Origin: an uncultured Pseudanabaenaceae cyanobacterium
GTDB taxonomy: Bacteria > Cyanobacteriota > Cyanobacteriia > PCC-9006 > JAAUQQ01
DNA: 10,234 nt
Assembly: GCA_938015405.1 (NCBI GenBank)
Contig: CALLPZ010000407.1
Location: 1 to 10,234 of the forward strand
Reading direction: 5' to 3'
The position numbers were made by a program, and so were the translations under genes. A model generated the notes under the pieces. That model was not told the origin of the DNA. It did no database searches and was given only the letters and a program-made list of their open reading frames with translations. Position 1 is the stretch's first letter. Each line of letters opens with the position of its first letter. This document shows positions 1 to 5,718 of the stretch, piece by piece.

Positions 1-199
1 AGATGCCGTTGCAGCCAATGGCGATCGCTTTGACGAGGACAATCTCATTCGCACAATCCAATGGGCTTGCCAGCGCTACGACGACCCCCAACGCATCCTC
101 GATACGCTATTTGATCGGGTTCAGCAGTTCATTAGCCCCAAGAAGCGCAATAACGATGACATGACACTAGTGGTGCTCAAGTCCAAACTGCCTCACTAG
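1..199 (+). CDS. PP2C/SpoIIE-type serine phosphatase, C-terminal fragment
   Basis: This is the 3' end of a gene that begins before the window. Reading from base 2 gives 65 codons and a TAG stop at 197-199. The peptide begins DAVAANGDRFDEDNL and ends NDDMTLVVLKSKLPH. It matches the end of the RsbU/SpoIIE (PPM/PP2C) phosphatase fold: a D-A/G-V segment, a G-x-x-F-x-E/D-x-x-L stretch, a helix, then the final strand N-D-D-M-T-L-V-V-L, whose paired aspartates belong to the metal-binding site in this family. Such enzymes dephosphorylate serine/threonine residues on regulators such as anti-sigma-factor antagonists. Any N-terminal sensor or receiver domain lies outside the window, so input and target are unknown. 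A HIP1 site (21-28) lies inside the coding sequence. The family call rests on one short tail and is fairly but not fully secure. Confidence 0.75.
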   Translation, partial: DAVAANGDRFDEDNLIRTIQWACQRYDDPQRILDTLFDRVQQFISPKKRNNDDMTLVVLKSKLPH

Positions 200-286
200 A
201 CGCATCTCAACTTTGGATTTGGCAGTCTTGGACGCAGGTCCCAAGAGCGGAGTCAAGTCGGCAAACGTCAGTAACGACCAAGCTCA

Positions 287-316
287 TCCCTGGCGAATCT
301 GAGCCAGGGAGGTTCT
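287..316 (+). terminator. Terminator-like hairpin after the phosphatase gene
   Basis: A perfect 8-bp inverted repeat, TCCCTGGC (287-294) and GCCAGGGA (303-310), encloses an 8-base loop. It lies 88 bases after the phosphatase stop. The tail GGTTCTATCATTTT is only moderately U-rich, so termination may be weak. It sits between the phosphatase and the promoter-like sequence of the next unit, which fits a transcription boundary. Confidence 0.45.
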
Positions 317-337
317 ATCATTTTCCCCTGGCCAGCG

Positions 338-365
338 TTTGAATTTTCAAACCCCATAGTACAAT
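338..365 (+). promoter_or_regulatory. Putative promoter of the small protein-argH unit
   Basis: TACAAT at 360-365 differs from the -10 consensus at one position and lies 40 bases before the first ATG. TTGAAT at 339-344 is a weak -35 with a short 15-base spacer. The -35 area overlaps a perfect inverted repeat, TTTGAA-TT-TTCAAA (338-351), which could be an operator half-site pair. No NtcA-type GTA-N8-TAC site is visible here, although argH belongs to nitrogen metabolism. The call is from pattern only. Confidence 0.35.
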
Positions 366-382
366 CGCAGCGTTTAGCCTAT

Positions 383-403
383 CCCTAGAAGTGCTAGGGG
401 GAG
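383..403 (+). promoter_or_regulatory. Hairpin overlapping the ribosome binding site of the small protein gene
   Basis: CCCTAG (383-388), loop AAGTG, and CTAGGG (394-399) form a perfect 6-bp stem. The 3' arm runs into the purine-rich ribosome binding site AGGGGGAG (396-403). If it forms in the mRNA, the stem would cover most of that site. The site is only one base from the ATG at 405, but its GGAG end is 10 bases from the ATG at 414, so the second ATG is the better-placed start. A structured leader could tune translation of the small protein and, by coupling, argH. Confidence 0.4.
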
Positions 404-404
404 A

Positions 405-647
405 ATGACTCGAATGATTGAACATCTAGACCTTTCCCTCATGGTGCTCAACGACGGTAGCACCGCCCTCGAAGCCCTCAACCACGGCGCGACCCACGCA
501 ACAATATTGGCTCAGCAATTTGACCAAGACATCCTGGGTGACATGAATGGTGCCTTCAGTCGTTTTGTTGAGTCGGGTCAGATTTGGGCCATGCTGATCG
601 GTTTTGTGATTGGCTATATCTTTAAAGGCCTTACGTCCTACGGTTAA
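405..647 (+). CDS. Small single-pass membrane protein overlapping argH
   Basis: This 80-residue protein is of unknown function. Residues 1-57 are mixed and mildly acidic; residues 60-75 (IWAMLIGFVIGYIFKG) form one hydrophobic helix, and the protein ends in a short LTSYG tail. The start is uncertain. ATG 405 gives the full length; ATG 414 is better spaced from the AGGGGGAG binding site; ATG 543 would give a 34-residue peptide that is little more than the helix. Third codon positions are mostly C or G, as in neighbouring genes, which supports real coding. Its TAA (645-647) shares one base with the argH ATG (647-649), so the two are very likely co-transcribed and translationally coupled. It may be a small membrane component or simply a leader that sets ArgH synthesis; the sequence does not decide. 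I recognise no named family. Confidence 0.6.
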   Translation: MTRMIEHLDLSLMVLNDGSTALEALNHGATHATILAQQFDQDILGDMNGAFSRFVESGQIWAMLIGFVIGYIFKGLTSYG

Positions 648-2077
648 TGTCCCAATCTCCCGATTCCGAATCCACCGCAACAGGAGCTGCTGCTGGCTCC
701 CAGAAAACCTGGAGTCAGCGGTTTGAGTCTTCACTCCATCCCGCGATCGCCCGTTTCAATGCCAGCATTGGCTTTGACATTGCCCTGATTGAATACGACA
801 TCACGGGCTCCCAAGCCCATGCCAAGATGCTTGCCAGCACGGGCATCATTTCTGATGAAGAGGCGGCACAACTCGTCCAGGGCTTGGAGCAGATACGCCA
901 GGAATATCGGGAGGGCAAGCTTCAGCCTACGGTGGATGATGAGGATGTCCACTTTGCCGTGGAGCACCGTCTAACGGAATTACTGGGCGACACGGGCAAG
1001 AAACTACACACGGCTCGCTCCCGCAATGACCAAGTGGGCACCGATATTCGCCTCTACCTGCGGGACCAGGTGGGGCAAATTCGACAGCAACTGCGAGACT
1101 TTCAAGCGGTGCTGCTGTCCCTTGCAGAGCAGCATGTTGAAACCTTAATTCCGGGCTATACCCACCTGCAACGTGCTCAGCCCGTAAGTTTGGCTCACCA
1201 CCTCCTCGCCTACTTCGACATGGCAGAGCGAGACCATGAGCGCTTGGGTGATGCACTCAAACGGATTAATTGCTCTCCCTTGGGGGCAGGTGCCCTCGCA
1301 GGCACGACGTTTCCCATTGACCGCCAGCTGAGTGCAAAGCTGCTGGGCTTCGAGCGCGTTTACGGCAATAGCTTGGATGCCGTGAGCGATCGCGACTTTG
1401 CGGTGGAGTTCCTAGCGGCCTCCAGCCTCATCTTGGTGCACCTCAGCCGCATGTCTGAGGAAATGATCCTCTGGGCTTCGGAGGAATTCCGGTTCGTCCG
1501 CCTCAAGGACAACTGCTCCACGGGCTCCAGCATCATGCCCCAAAAGAAGAACCCCGATATCCCCGAACTGGTTCGAGGCAAGACAGGCCGAGTCTTTGGC
1601 AATCTCCAAGCCATGCTCGTGATTCTTAAGGGCATCCCCCTGGCTTACAACAAGGACCTTCAGGAAGATAAAGAAGGACTGTTCGACACAGTCAATACGG
1701 TGTCAGGCTGCCTCGAAGCCATGACGATCCTGCTGCGGGAGGGGATTGAATTCCAGCCCCAGCGCTTGGCAGAAGCTGTGGCCTCAGACTTCTCCAATGC
1801 CACAGATGTGGCAGATTACCTGGCCAGTAAAGGCGTTCCTTTCCGGGAGGCTTACAACCTGGTCGGCAAAGTCGTGCGCACCAGCCTGGCACAGAACAAA
1901 TTACTCAAGGACTTGACCCTGGCAGAATGGCAGGAACTCCATCCCAAATTTGAGCAGGACATCTACGAAGCGATTACCCCAGAACAGGTGGTGGCTCGAC
2001 GCAATAGCTATGGTGGTACGGGCTTTGAACAGGTAAGAGCGGCGATCTCCCGCTCAAAAGCTCAGCTCCAAGGCTAA
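647..2077 (+). CDS. argH: Argininosuccinate lyase
   Basis: ArgH catalyses the last step of arginine synthesis, splitting argininosuccinate into arginine and fumarate, as a cytosolic homotetramer. The 476-residue protein shows all conserved blocks of the aspartase/fumarase superfamily: HTARSRNDQ at 121-129, GYTHLQRAQPV at 170-180 with the catalytic-region His173, and the signature loop GSSIMPQKKNP at 293-303 with the mobile-loop serines. Late conserved segments (YNKDLQEDKE at 334-343, DFSNATDVADYL at 381-392) are intact, so the enzyme should be active. The first ~20 residues are a Ser/Thr/Ala/Gly-rich extension before the usual WSQRF beginning, making the protein slightly longer than typical family members (about 460 residues). 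The start overlaps the stop of the upstream small protein (TAATG) and lacks a strong binding site of its own, so coupled translation is likely. A strong hairpin follows. Confidence 0.97.
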   Translation: MSQSPDSESTATGAAAGSQKTWSQRFESSLHPAIARFNASIGFDIALIEYDITGSQAHAKMLASTGIISDEEAAQLVQGLEQIRQEYREGKLQPTVDDEDVHFAVEHRLTELLGDTGKKLHTARSRNDQVGTDIRLYLRDQVGQIRQQLRDFQAVLLSLAEQHVETLIPGYTHLQRAQPVSLAHHLLAYFDMAERDHERLGDALKRINCSPLGAGALAGTTFPIDRQLSAKLLGFERVYGNSLDAVSDRDFAVEFLAASSLILVHLSRMSEEMILWASEEFRFVRLKDNCSTGSSIMPQKKNPDIPELVRGKTGRVFGNLQAMLVILKGIPLAYNKDLQEDKEGLFDTVNTVSGCLEAMTILLREGIEFQPQRLAEAVASDFSNATDVADYLASKGVPFREAYNLVGKVVRTSLAQNKLLKDLTLAEWQELHPKFEQDIYEAITPEQVVARRNSYGGTGFEQVRAAISRSKAQLQG

Positions 2078-2123
2078 TCTTCAGCACAATCGCCTAGGGC
2101 CGAACAATCCCTCAAATAATCTC

Positions 2124-2162
2124 AATCCCCGGTAGGCCAAGCTCTGCTGGGGATTTGTGTTT
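2124..2162 (+). terminator. Rho-independent terminator of argH
   Basis: A stem of 13 pairs (2124-2136 with 2143-2155) closes a 6-base CCAAGC loop. The outer seven pairs (AATCCCC/GGGGATT) are perfect Watson-Crick pairs; the inner six include three G-U pairs. The U-rich tail TTTGTGTTT follows at once. It starts 46 bases after the argH stop and probably ends the small protein-argH transcript. Confidence 0.65.
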
Positions 2163-2245
2163 GAGGTTTACTCCTTTCTAGCCACGGGGCCAAGACCTCT
2201 GCTGATTACAGTTCCTCAGCCCCTGGGGGAAGCCCGGCAGACAAC

Positions 2246-2256
2246 CTAGCCTAGGC
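2246..2256. repeat. Short palindrome upstream of the DUF2927 gene
   Basis: CCTAG-C-CTAGG is an 11-base inverted repeat ending 17 bases before the ATG at 2274. It could be an operator or part of a leader structure, but it is short. No convincing -35/-10 pair is visible between the argH terminator and this gene, so its promoter is not located. Confidence 0.25.
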
Positions 2257-2273
2257 CCATTAACGCCAACGCG

Positions 2274-3401
2274 ATGGAACGCGAGACGACGATGGCAAAG
2301 TTGAACTCGAAACGAGAAATCATCGCCCCCTGGAAACAGCTGCATCACTGGCAAGGACTAGCCCTAGTCCTACTGATGCTCCCCCTAGGCTCATCCTTCA
2401 TCCTGGGCTCGGCCCTGCTGGAAAAAGCCAATCGTCAGGGCATACCGGAAGGCTCTTGGGCTCTGGAGCTAGGACCCAATTTTGAGGATTGGCTGGACCG
2501 TAGCATCGCCCAACTGCCCGGCGTGGGTGCTAGCCACAGTGCCAAGCAAATCGTCAGCCTCGCCAATGCCCCCCAATTACTGCCCCTAAAACGCCGCCAA
2601 CGGCGAGCGGTTGCAGCAGAGCTTAAAACACTGAGTTACCAAGTCCAGCAACACCTGGAAGCCGCGATCGCCCCCTCCCCAGAGACTCCCCAGTCCTCAA
2701 CTCCCCACAGAAGAAGCCCCCAAACGCTCACGACTCCCGTTCCAGATCTACGCCAGCGACCAACATCCCCGTCTGCCACAGCAGCCTCTCCCATTCGCCA
2801 ATACAGCCCAGACGTCATCTCAGACTTCTTCGCCATCGCCCTCGGCACCGAGTTCTCCCCCGCTGGCCAAACCATCAGCAGGCCTCACATTCGCAAATGG
2901 GTCCAGGACCTACGCATCCAGGTCACCGGCTCTCCCACCGTCAAAGATCTTGAAACCCTAGAACAGGTCGTAGCCGAGATTAACGACCTACTGGGAACCG
3001 TGGAGCTAGGCTTTGTGGAGCAAGACCCCAACCTGGAAATATTCTTTGTGGCAGAGCGAGATTTTAGCCGTTTCGAAGCCAGCTACCAGCCGGTCAATCA
3101 CGGCTTCTTTGCCAGTGAATCTCACCAGGGAGAAATTCAACGGGGACGGATTCTAATTTCCACCACCGACATTGGCCAAGGGGAGCGATCGCACCTGATT
3201 CGCGAAGAGCTCACCCAATCCCTGGGCTTAATGCAAGACAGTTTTCGGGATGCCACCAGCATCTTTTACCAGGGCTGGAGCAAGACCCAACAATACAGCG
3301 CCCTGGATCGTCAACTCTTACAACTGCTGTATAGCCCTGAGATTCAGCCCGGCATGGATGAATCGGCTCTAAGACAAGTCTTGCAAGGAACCAGCAGCTA
3401 A
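2274..3401 (+). CDS. Membrane-anchored DUF2927 family protein
   Basis: This 375-residue protein has three parts. Residues 27-48 are a hydrophobic helix after a basic N-terminus, acting as a signal anchor or signal peptide that would put the rest outside the cytoplasm. Residues 133-178 are a Pro/Ser/Thr-rich linker. Residues 184-361 match my recollection of DUF2927: FFAIALGTEF, then HIRKWVQDLRI, a strand-rich middle, the core HLIREELTQSLGL at 307-319, then SIFYQ (329-333) and YSALDRQLLQLLYSPEIQPGM (341-361; shown only as a span of key residues Y341, D345, L351 and P359). The core resembles a zinc-protease helix, but the HExxH histidines are not both present, so catalysis is doubtful. ATG 2274 and ATG 2292 (giving MAKLNSKRE) are both possible starts; neither has a strong binding site. 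The function of the family is unknown to me; an envelope role is inferred from the signal sequence only. Confidence 0.8.
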   Translation: MERETTMAKLNSKREIIAPWKQLHHWQGLALVLLMLPLGSSFILGSALLEKANRQGIPEGSWALELGPNFEDWLDRSIAQLPGVGASHSAKQIVSLANAPQLLPLKRRQRRAVAAELKTLSYQVQQHLEAAIAPSPETPQSSTPHRRSPQTLTTPVPDLRQRPTSPSATAASPIRQYSPDVISDFFAIALGTEFSPAGQTISRPHIRKWVQDLRIQVTGSPTVKDLETLEQVVAEINDLLGTVELGFVEQDPNLEIFFVAERDFSRFEASYQPVNHGFFASESHQGEIQRGRILISTTDIGQGERSHLIREELTQSLGLMQDSFRDATSIFYQGWSKTQQYSALDRQLLQLLYSPEIQPGMDESALRQVLQGTSS

Positions 3402-3417
3402 CTATCGCAACCCAAAA

Positions 3418-3444
3418 GGAGAGTGCCAAGACTCAGCACTCTCC
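3418..3444 (-). terminator. Terminator between convergent genes
   Basis: A perfect 9-bp stem, GGAGAGTGC (3418-3426) and GCACTCTCC (3436-3444), encloses a 9-base loop. Read on the minus strand, the stem is followed directly by TTTTGGGTT (3417 downward), so it is a good terminator for the minus-strand peptidoglycan-binding gene ending at 3486. On the plus strand there is no T-run, but the hairpin lies 16 bases after the DUF2927 stop and may also affect that transcript. Confidence 0.7.
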
Positions 3445-3485
3445 CCAGAGATGGCATCCATGAGATACCGCACAACCAATGAGAC

Positions 3486-5036
3486 TTAGCGGCGTAGCCA
3501 GCGAGCCAGAACCCAGCCACCACTTTCTAACTCATACCAACCATCGGTTTCATCAACCGTGTTGACCTTAACGCCATTGGCCACCGAACCGATCACCTGG
3601 CCCTTGGGCGCATCGCGAACCAAGAGGCGATCGCCGTAGGTTGCAACCTCAAGATACTGCTGAGAACTCCGCACAGCGACCACTTCAGGTTCCAAGTCAG
3701 ACTCTGCAGGCTTGATTTCAGTCATCTCTAGCTCCACAGCCTTAGAGTCTGGAACCACTCTGGACAGCGAAGTCTCTCCTTGAGCAGAGTCAGCAACCTG
3801 GGGTAAAGCAGCTTTTTCAGCAGTGGTCGATTCAGGAGCGATCGCCTGGGGCGCTGCCACAGGCTCCGAAACCGCCGCAACAAGCACTGCCCGAGAATCC
3901 GTCTCCTGGGTACGAATGCCCAAACTCTGCGCAGAGCTGGAATCCACAAGCCGGGGCTCGGGAGCCTTCACCGCCGTAGAACCTGGAGAGGAGGATAAGG
4001 CAGCAGCCGTCACCGTCCCAATCACTGCATTTTCCTGATTGCGTAGCTCACTTTCCGAAGCCGTTTGGCCAGCAATAGATTTTGCCCGGAGCTGCTCTGA
4101 TGCGTTTAGGTCAGATTGAACAATGGGCTGAGCCTGGGGCAGCGTAATGGCAATTTTTCCAGCCTGGGGAGGGGCAGCAGTAACCTCAACTGGGACTGCA
4201 ACCTCAGTCGGAGCAGGTGCTGGGACCGCAACAGGTTTGGGGCTCGCAGCTTGAGCAATCTCTTGCTTGGATGGCAATTGAATCACCTGACCAGGAATCG
4301 CCGTGAGCACTGTCGTTTGTCTTGGTGCAACAGCCTCAGTAGAAAGCCCCGAAGCAACAGAGGTCGATGGGGTTGGATTAGCAGCCTCACGGATGGGTTG
4401 CTGAGCTTGAGCCGTACCTCCCACCCGTAGCCAAGCACGCGAAACCCATCCTCCAGAGCGGAGCTTGGCCCAACCATCAGCCGTCTCAATCACCGTGACG
4501 CTAGTCCCATTGTTGACCGCTCCCACCACCGAACCTGCAGGTGCTCGACGCAACCGCAAAGCCCCCCCATTCGTGGCCACAGAAAACGTTCCAGACTGGG
4601 GCACAACAGGTTCTTGCACAGCTTTAGCCGCGACAAATGAGCAACTAAACTCTGGTGGTAATCCCATGGCACGGGCCGTTGCAGGGCCCACAATGCCATC
4701 TGCGGAAAGCTTCTGCTGCTTCTGGAAGCGACGAACTGCGGCCTCGGTACGTCCGCCGAACTTACCATCCACAGCACCCACGTCATAGCCGCGATCGCCC
4801 AAGGCAACCTGCAACTGATTAACGGCTGGGCAATGTGCCCCACGGCGTACCGCTGCTTGGGCTGTGCCAGCTCCCCCCAAGACACCCAGTACAACCAACG
4901 CCCCTAAGGAGCCCAGCTGCAACACATTTGAATGAGGGACTAGACCCTCCTCCGGCTTCATGTCAGCAGCCATGGGCGCCAGCTTAGATGCTTGCCCAAC
5001 GGAAGATCTATCGGCGAACAGTTCCAGGGACACCAT
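3486..5036 (-). CDS. Secreted peptidoglycan-binding protein with two bacterial SH3 domains
   Basis: This 516-residue protein has a hydrophobic signal segment at about 38-58, ending in an AQA-A type cleavage site near residues 59-62, so it is probably exported. A peptidoglycan-binding-1 domain follows at about 69-125 (CPAVNQLQ, GYDVGAVDGKFGGRTEAAVRRFQ, DGIVGPAT cited by its conserved G83, D90, G94, F104 and G114). Cys69 and Cys132 flank it and could form a disulfide. SH3 domain 1 is at 150-205 and SH3 domain 2 at 461-515; both share a pattern of R-x-A-P, G-x-V-x-N-G, D-G-W and S-G-G-W-V. A 250-residue Ala/Pro/Ser/Val/Gln-rich linker separates them. No hydrolase or amidase domain is present, so this looks like a cell-wall binding or scaffolding protein. 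ATG 5036 is supported by GGGAG eight bases upstream, although it gives a long 37-residue n-region before the signal core; Met22 and Met26 are alternatives. Confidence 0.85.
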   Translation of the reverse strand: MVSLELFADRSSVGQASKLAPMAADMKPEEGLVPHSNVLQLGSLGALVVLGVLGGAGTAQAAVRRGAHCPAVNQLQVALGDRGYDVGAVDGKFGGRTEAAVRRFQKQQKLSADGIVGPATARAMGLPPEFSCSFVAAKAVQEPVVPQSGTFSVATNGGALRLRRAPAGSVVGAVNNGTSVTVIETADGWAKLRSGGWVSRAWLRVGGTAQAQQPIREAANPTPSTSVASGLSTEAVAPRQTTVLTAIPGQVIQLPSKQEIAQAASPKPVAVPAPAPTEVAVPVEVTAAPPQAGKIAITLPQAQPIVQSDLNASEQLRAKSIAGQTASESELRNQENAVIGTVTAAALSSSPGSTAVKAPEPRLVDSSSAQSLGIRTQETDSRAVLVAAVSEPVAAPQAIAPESTTAEKAALPQVADSAQGETSLSRVVPDSKAVELEMTEIKPAESDLEPEVVAVRSSQQYLEVATYGDRLLVRDAPKGQVIGSVANGVKVNTVDETDGWYELESGGWVLARWLRR

Positions 5037-5044
5037 TATTCAAA

Positions 5045-5049
5045 CTCCC
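5045..5049 (-). promoter_or_regulatory. Ribosome binding site of the peptidoglycan-binding/SH3 gene
   Basis: On the minus strand GGGAG lies eight bases before ATG 5036. It is one of the few clear Shine-Dalgarno sequences in the window and decides in favour of this start over the in-frame ATGs for Met22 and Met26. Confidence 0.6.
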
Positions 5050-5055
5050 GCTCTC

Positions 5056-5078
5056 AATCACACAGTTTTAATCACACA
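5056..5078. repeat. Tandem 9-mer direct repeat in the leader of the peptidoglycan-binding/SH3 gene
   Basis: AATCACACA occurs at 5056-5064 and 5070-5078, separated by GTTTT, giving a 14-base period. A shorter copy, AATCACA, occurs at 5129-5135. On the minus strand the units read TGTGTGATT and lie 20-42 bases upstream of the start codon, so they may act in the mRNA leader or at the promoter. Confidence 0.6.
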
Positions 5079-5119
5079 TTCATCGCTCGCGTTGTCCCTT
5101 CAATAGATCTCGCAAACAA

Positions 5120-5135
5120 AGTGAGGCAAATCACA
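5120..5135 (-). promoter_or_regulatory. CRP-like (SyCRP1-type) binding site
   Basis: The minus strand reads TGTGA-TTTGCC-TCACT, matching nine of the ten fixed bases of the CRP consensus TGTGA-N6-TCACA, which the cyanobacterial cAMP receptor protein SyCRP1 also recognises. It lies 84 bases upstream of ATG 5036. I cannot place a convincing -10 box relative to it, so activation versus repression is undecided. Confidence 0.4.
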
Positions 5136-5418
5136 GTGCAACACAGCATGAAAAAATTTGTGCTGAGCGAGAATTATTCGTCCGGACTGCCAGCTTAAAC
5201 ATTGATACGAGCTTCAAAGATGAGATCCGTAAGTTCTCTAAAGTCCCGAGAATTAGGAAGCATAAAAGTAAGTTTTTATACGTACAAAATTGACATTTTT
5301 GTCTTCTCCACGGGAGGAAATACAGCGAAAACCACGAAAACAAGAGGAATTTCAGGGTGAGATGTGATCAGAGCTCCTCTCTAAAAAAATATCTCCAGGC
5401 GTAACAATTCAGTCACAA

Positions 5419-5436
5419 TCTGGGCGCAAGCCCAGA
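5419..5436. other. GNRA-type tetraloop hairpin in intergenic DNA
   Basis: TCTGGGC (5419-5425), loop GCAA, and GCCCAGA (5430-5436) form a perfect 7-bp stem closed by a GNRA tetraloop on the plus strand. No T-run follows on either strand, so it is not a standard terminator. A stable, loop-optimised stem is more typical of a structured RNA, such as a small RNA or the leader of the stress gene 283 bases downstream. On the minus strand the loop is TTGC, which is not GNRA. Confidence 0.45.
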
Positions 5437-5527
5437 CTCGCCCTAGAAGATAAAGATATCGATAGGATCTAAGCCTGAGGAACTTTCTAAATTTTGGCCC
5501 AACGCAATCCGAGAGTCCGTCCCAATC

Positions 5528-5562
5528 AAGCCTTAGGGAACGCCCCCGAGGAGTAAAGGCTT
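5528..5562 (+). other. Inverted repeat with possible internal hairpin upstream of the stress protein gene
   Basis: AAGCCTT (5528-5534) and AAGGCTT (5556-5562) are perfect complements around a 21-base interior that can itself form GGG/CCC pairs. A purine-rich GAGGAG (5549-5554) lies inside without a nearby start codon. It could be part of the stress gene leader; no function can be assigned. Confidence 0.25.
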
Positions 5563-5718
5563 AAGCATCCCGCTATCCCCTCACCACTCATGACTCACCC
5601 ATGGCATTAAGAAGACGGTTTGGGTCAAGCTTGGCCACCAAACAGAGCAAGCCTCCTAAAACCTCAACAGCCAGAGCGTTGACTGTCATCCCGACTTAAT
5701 CTCTATCTCCTCATCACC

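Larger units (their letters stand above)
5037..5718. other. 682-base non-coding divergent intergenic region
   Basis: The region separates the minus-strand peptidoglycan-binding/SH3 gene from the plus-strand universal stress gene. I found no credible protein gene. It is more A/T-rich than its flanks, especially 5140-5400, and contains no HIP1 site. Visible elements are the tandem 9-mer repeat (5056-5078), a CRP-like site (5120-5135), the palindrome GTCCGGAC (5180-5187), a possible minus-strand -10 TATAAA (5275-5280) without a good -35, an isolated TTGACA (5290-5295) with no -10 at the right distance, the hairpin at 5419-5436, an inverted repeat AAGCCTT/AAGGCTT (5528-5534 and 5556-5562), and a near-palindrome around CAAGCTTG (5626-5633). 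It is long enough to hold a small RNA or long leader, but I recognise no known riboswitch class. Confidence 0.6.

Noticed and set aside
426..734. 102-codon minus-strand frame over the small protein and the argH start
   Set aside because: It mirrors the plus-strand coding sequence, has no ribosome binding site and no family resemblance.
927..1256. 109-codon minus-strand frame inside argH
   Set aside because: Shadow of argH, whose conserved motifs fully explain this stretch.
4116..4430. 104-codon plus-strand frame opposite the SH3 protein linker
   Set aside because: Repetitive Asn/Ser/Arg-rich product from reading the Ala/Pro-rich linker backwards; the linker joins two clear domains in the true frame.
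5290..5318. Perfect TTGACA at 5290-5295 as a plus-strand promoter
   Set aside because: The -10 position at 15-19 bases downstream is G-rich (GGGAGG), so no sigma-70-type promoter is formed.
5037..5400. c-di-AMP (ydaO-type) riboswitch upstream of the cell-wall gene
   Set aside because: This class often precedes cell-wall genes, so I looked for its conserved purine-rich motifs on the minus strand and did not find them.
5357..5404. 15-codon GTG frame after GAGGAA in the long intergenic region
   Set aside because: Too short, weak start codon and no supporting pattern; kept as non-coding.
5601..5699. 32-codon frame (MALRRRFGSS...) ending 19 bases before the universal stress gene, a possible leader peptide
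   Set aside because: No ribosome binding site, no recognisable peptide, basic low-complexity composition, and a frame of this length is common by chance.
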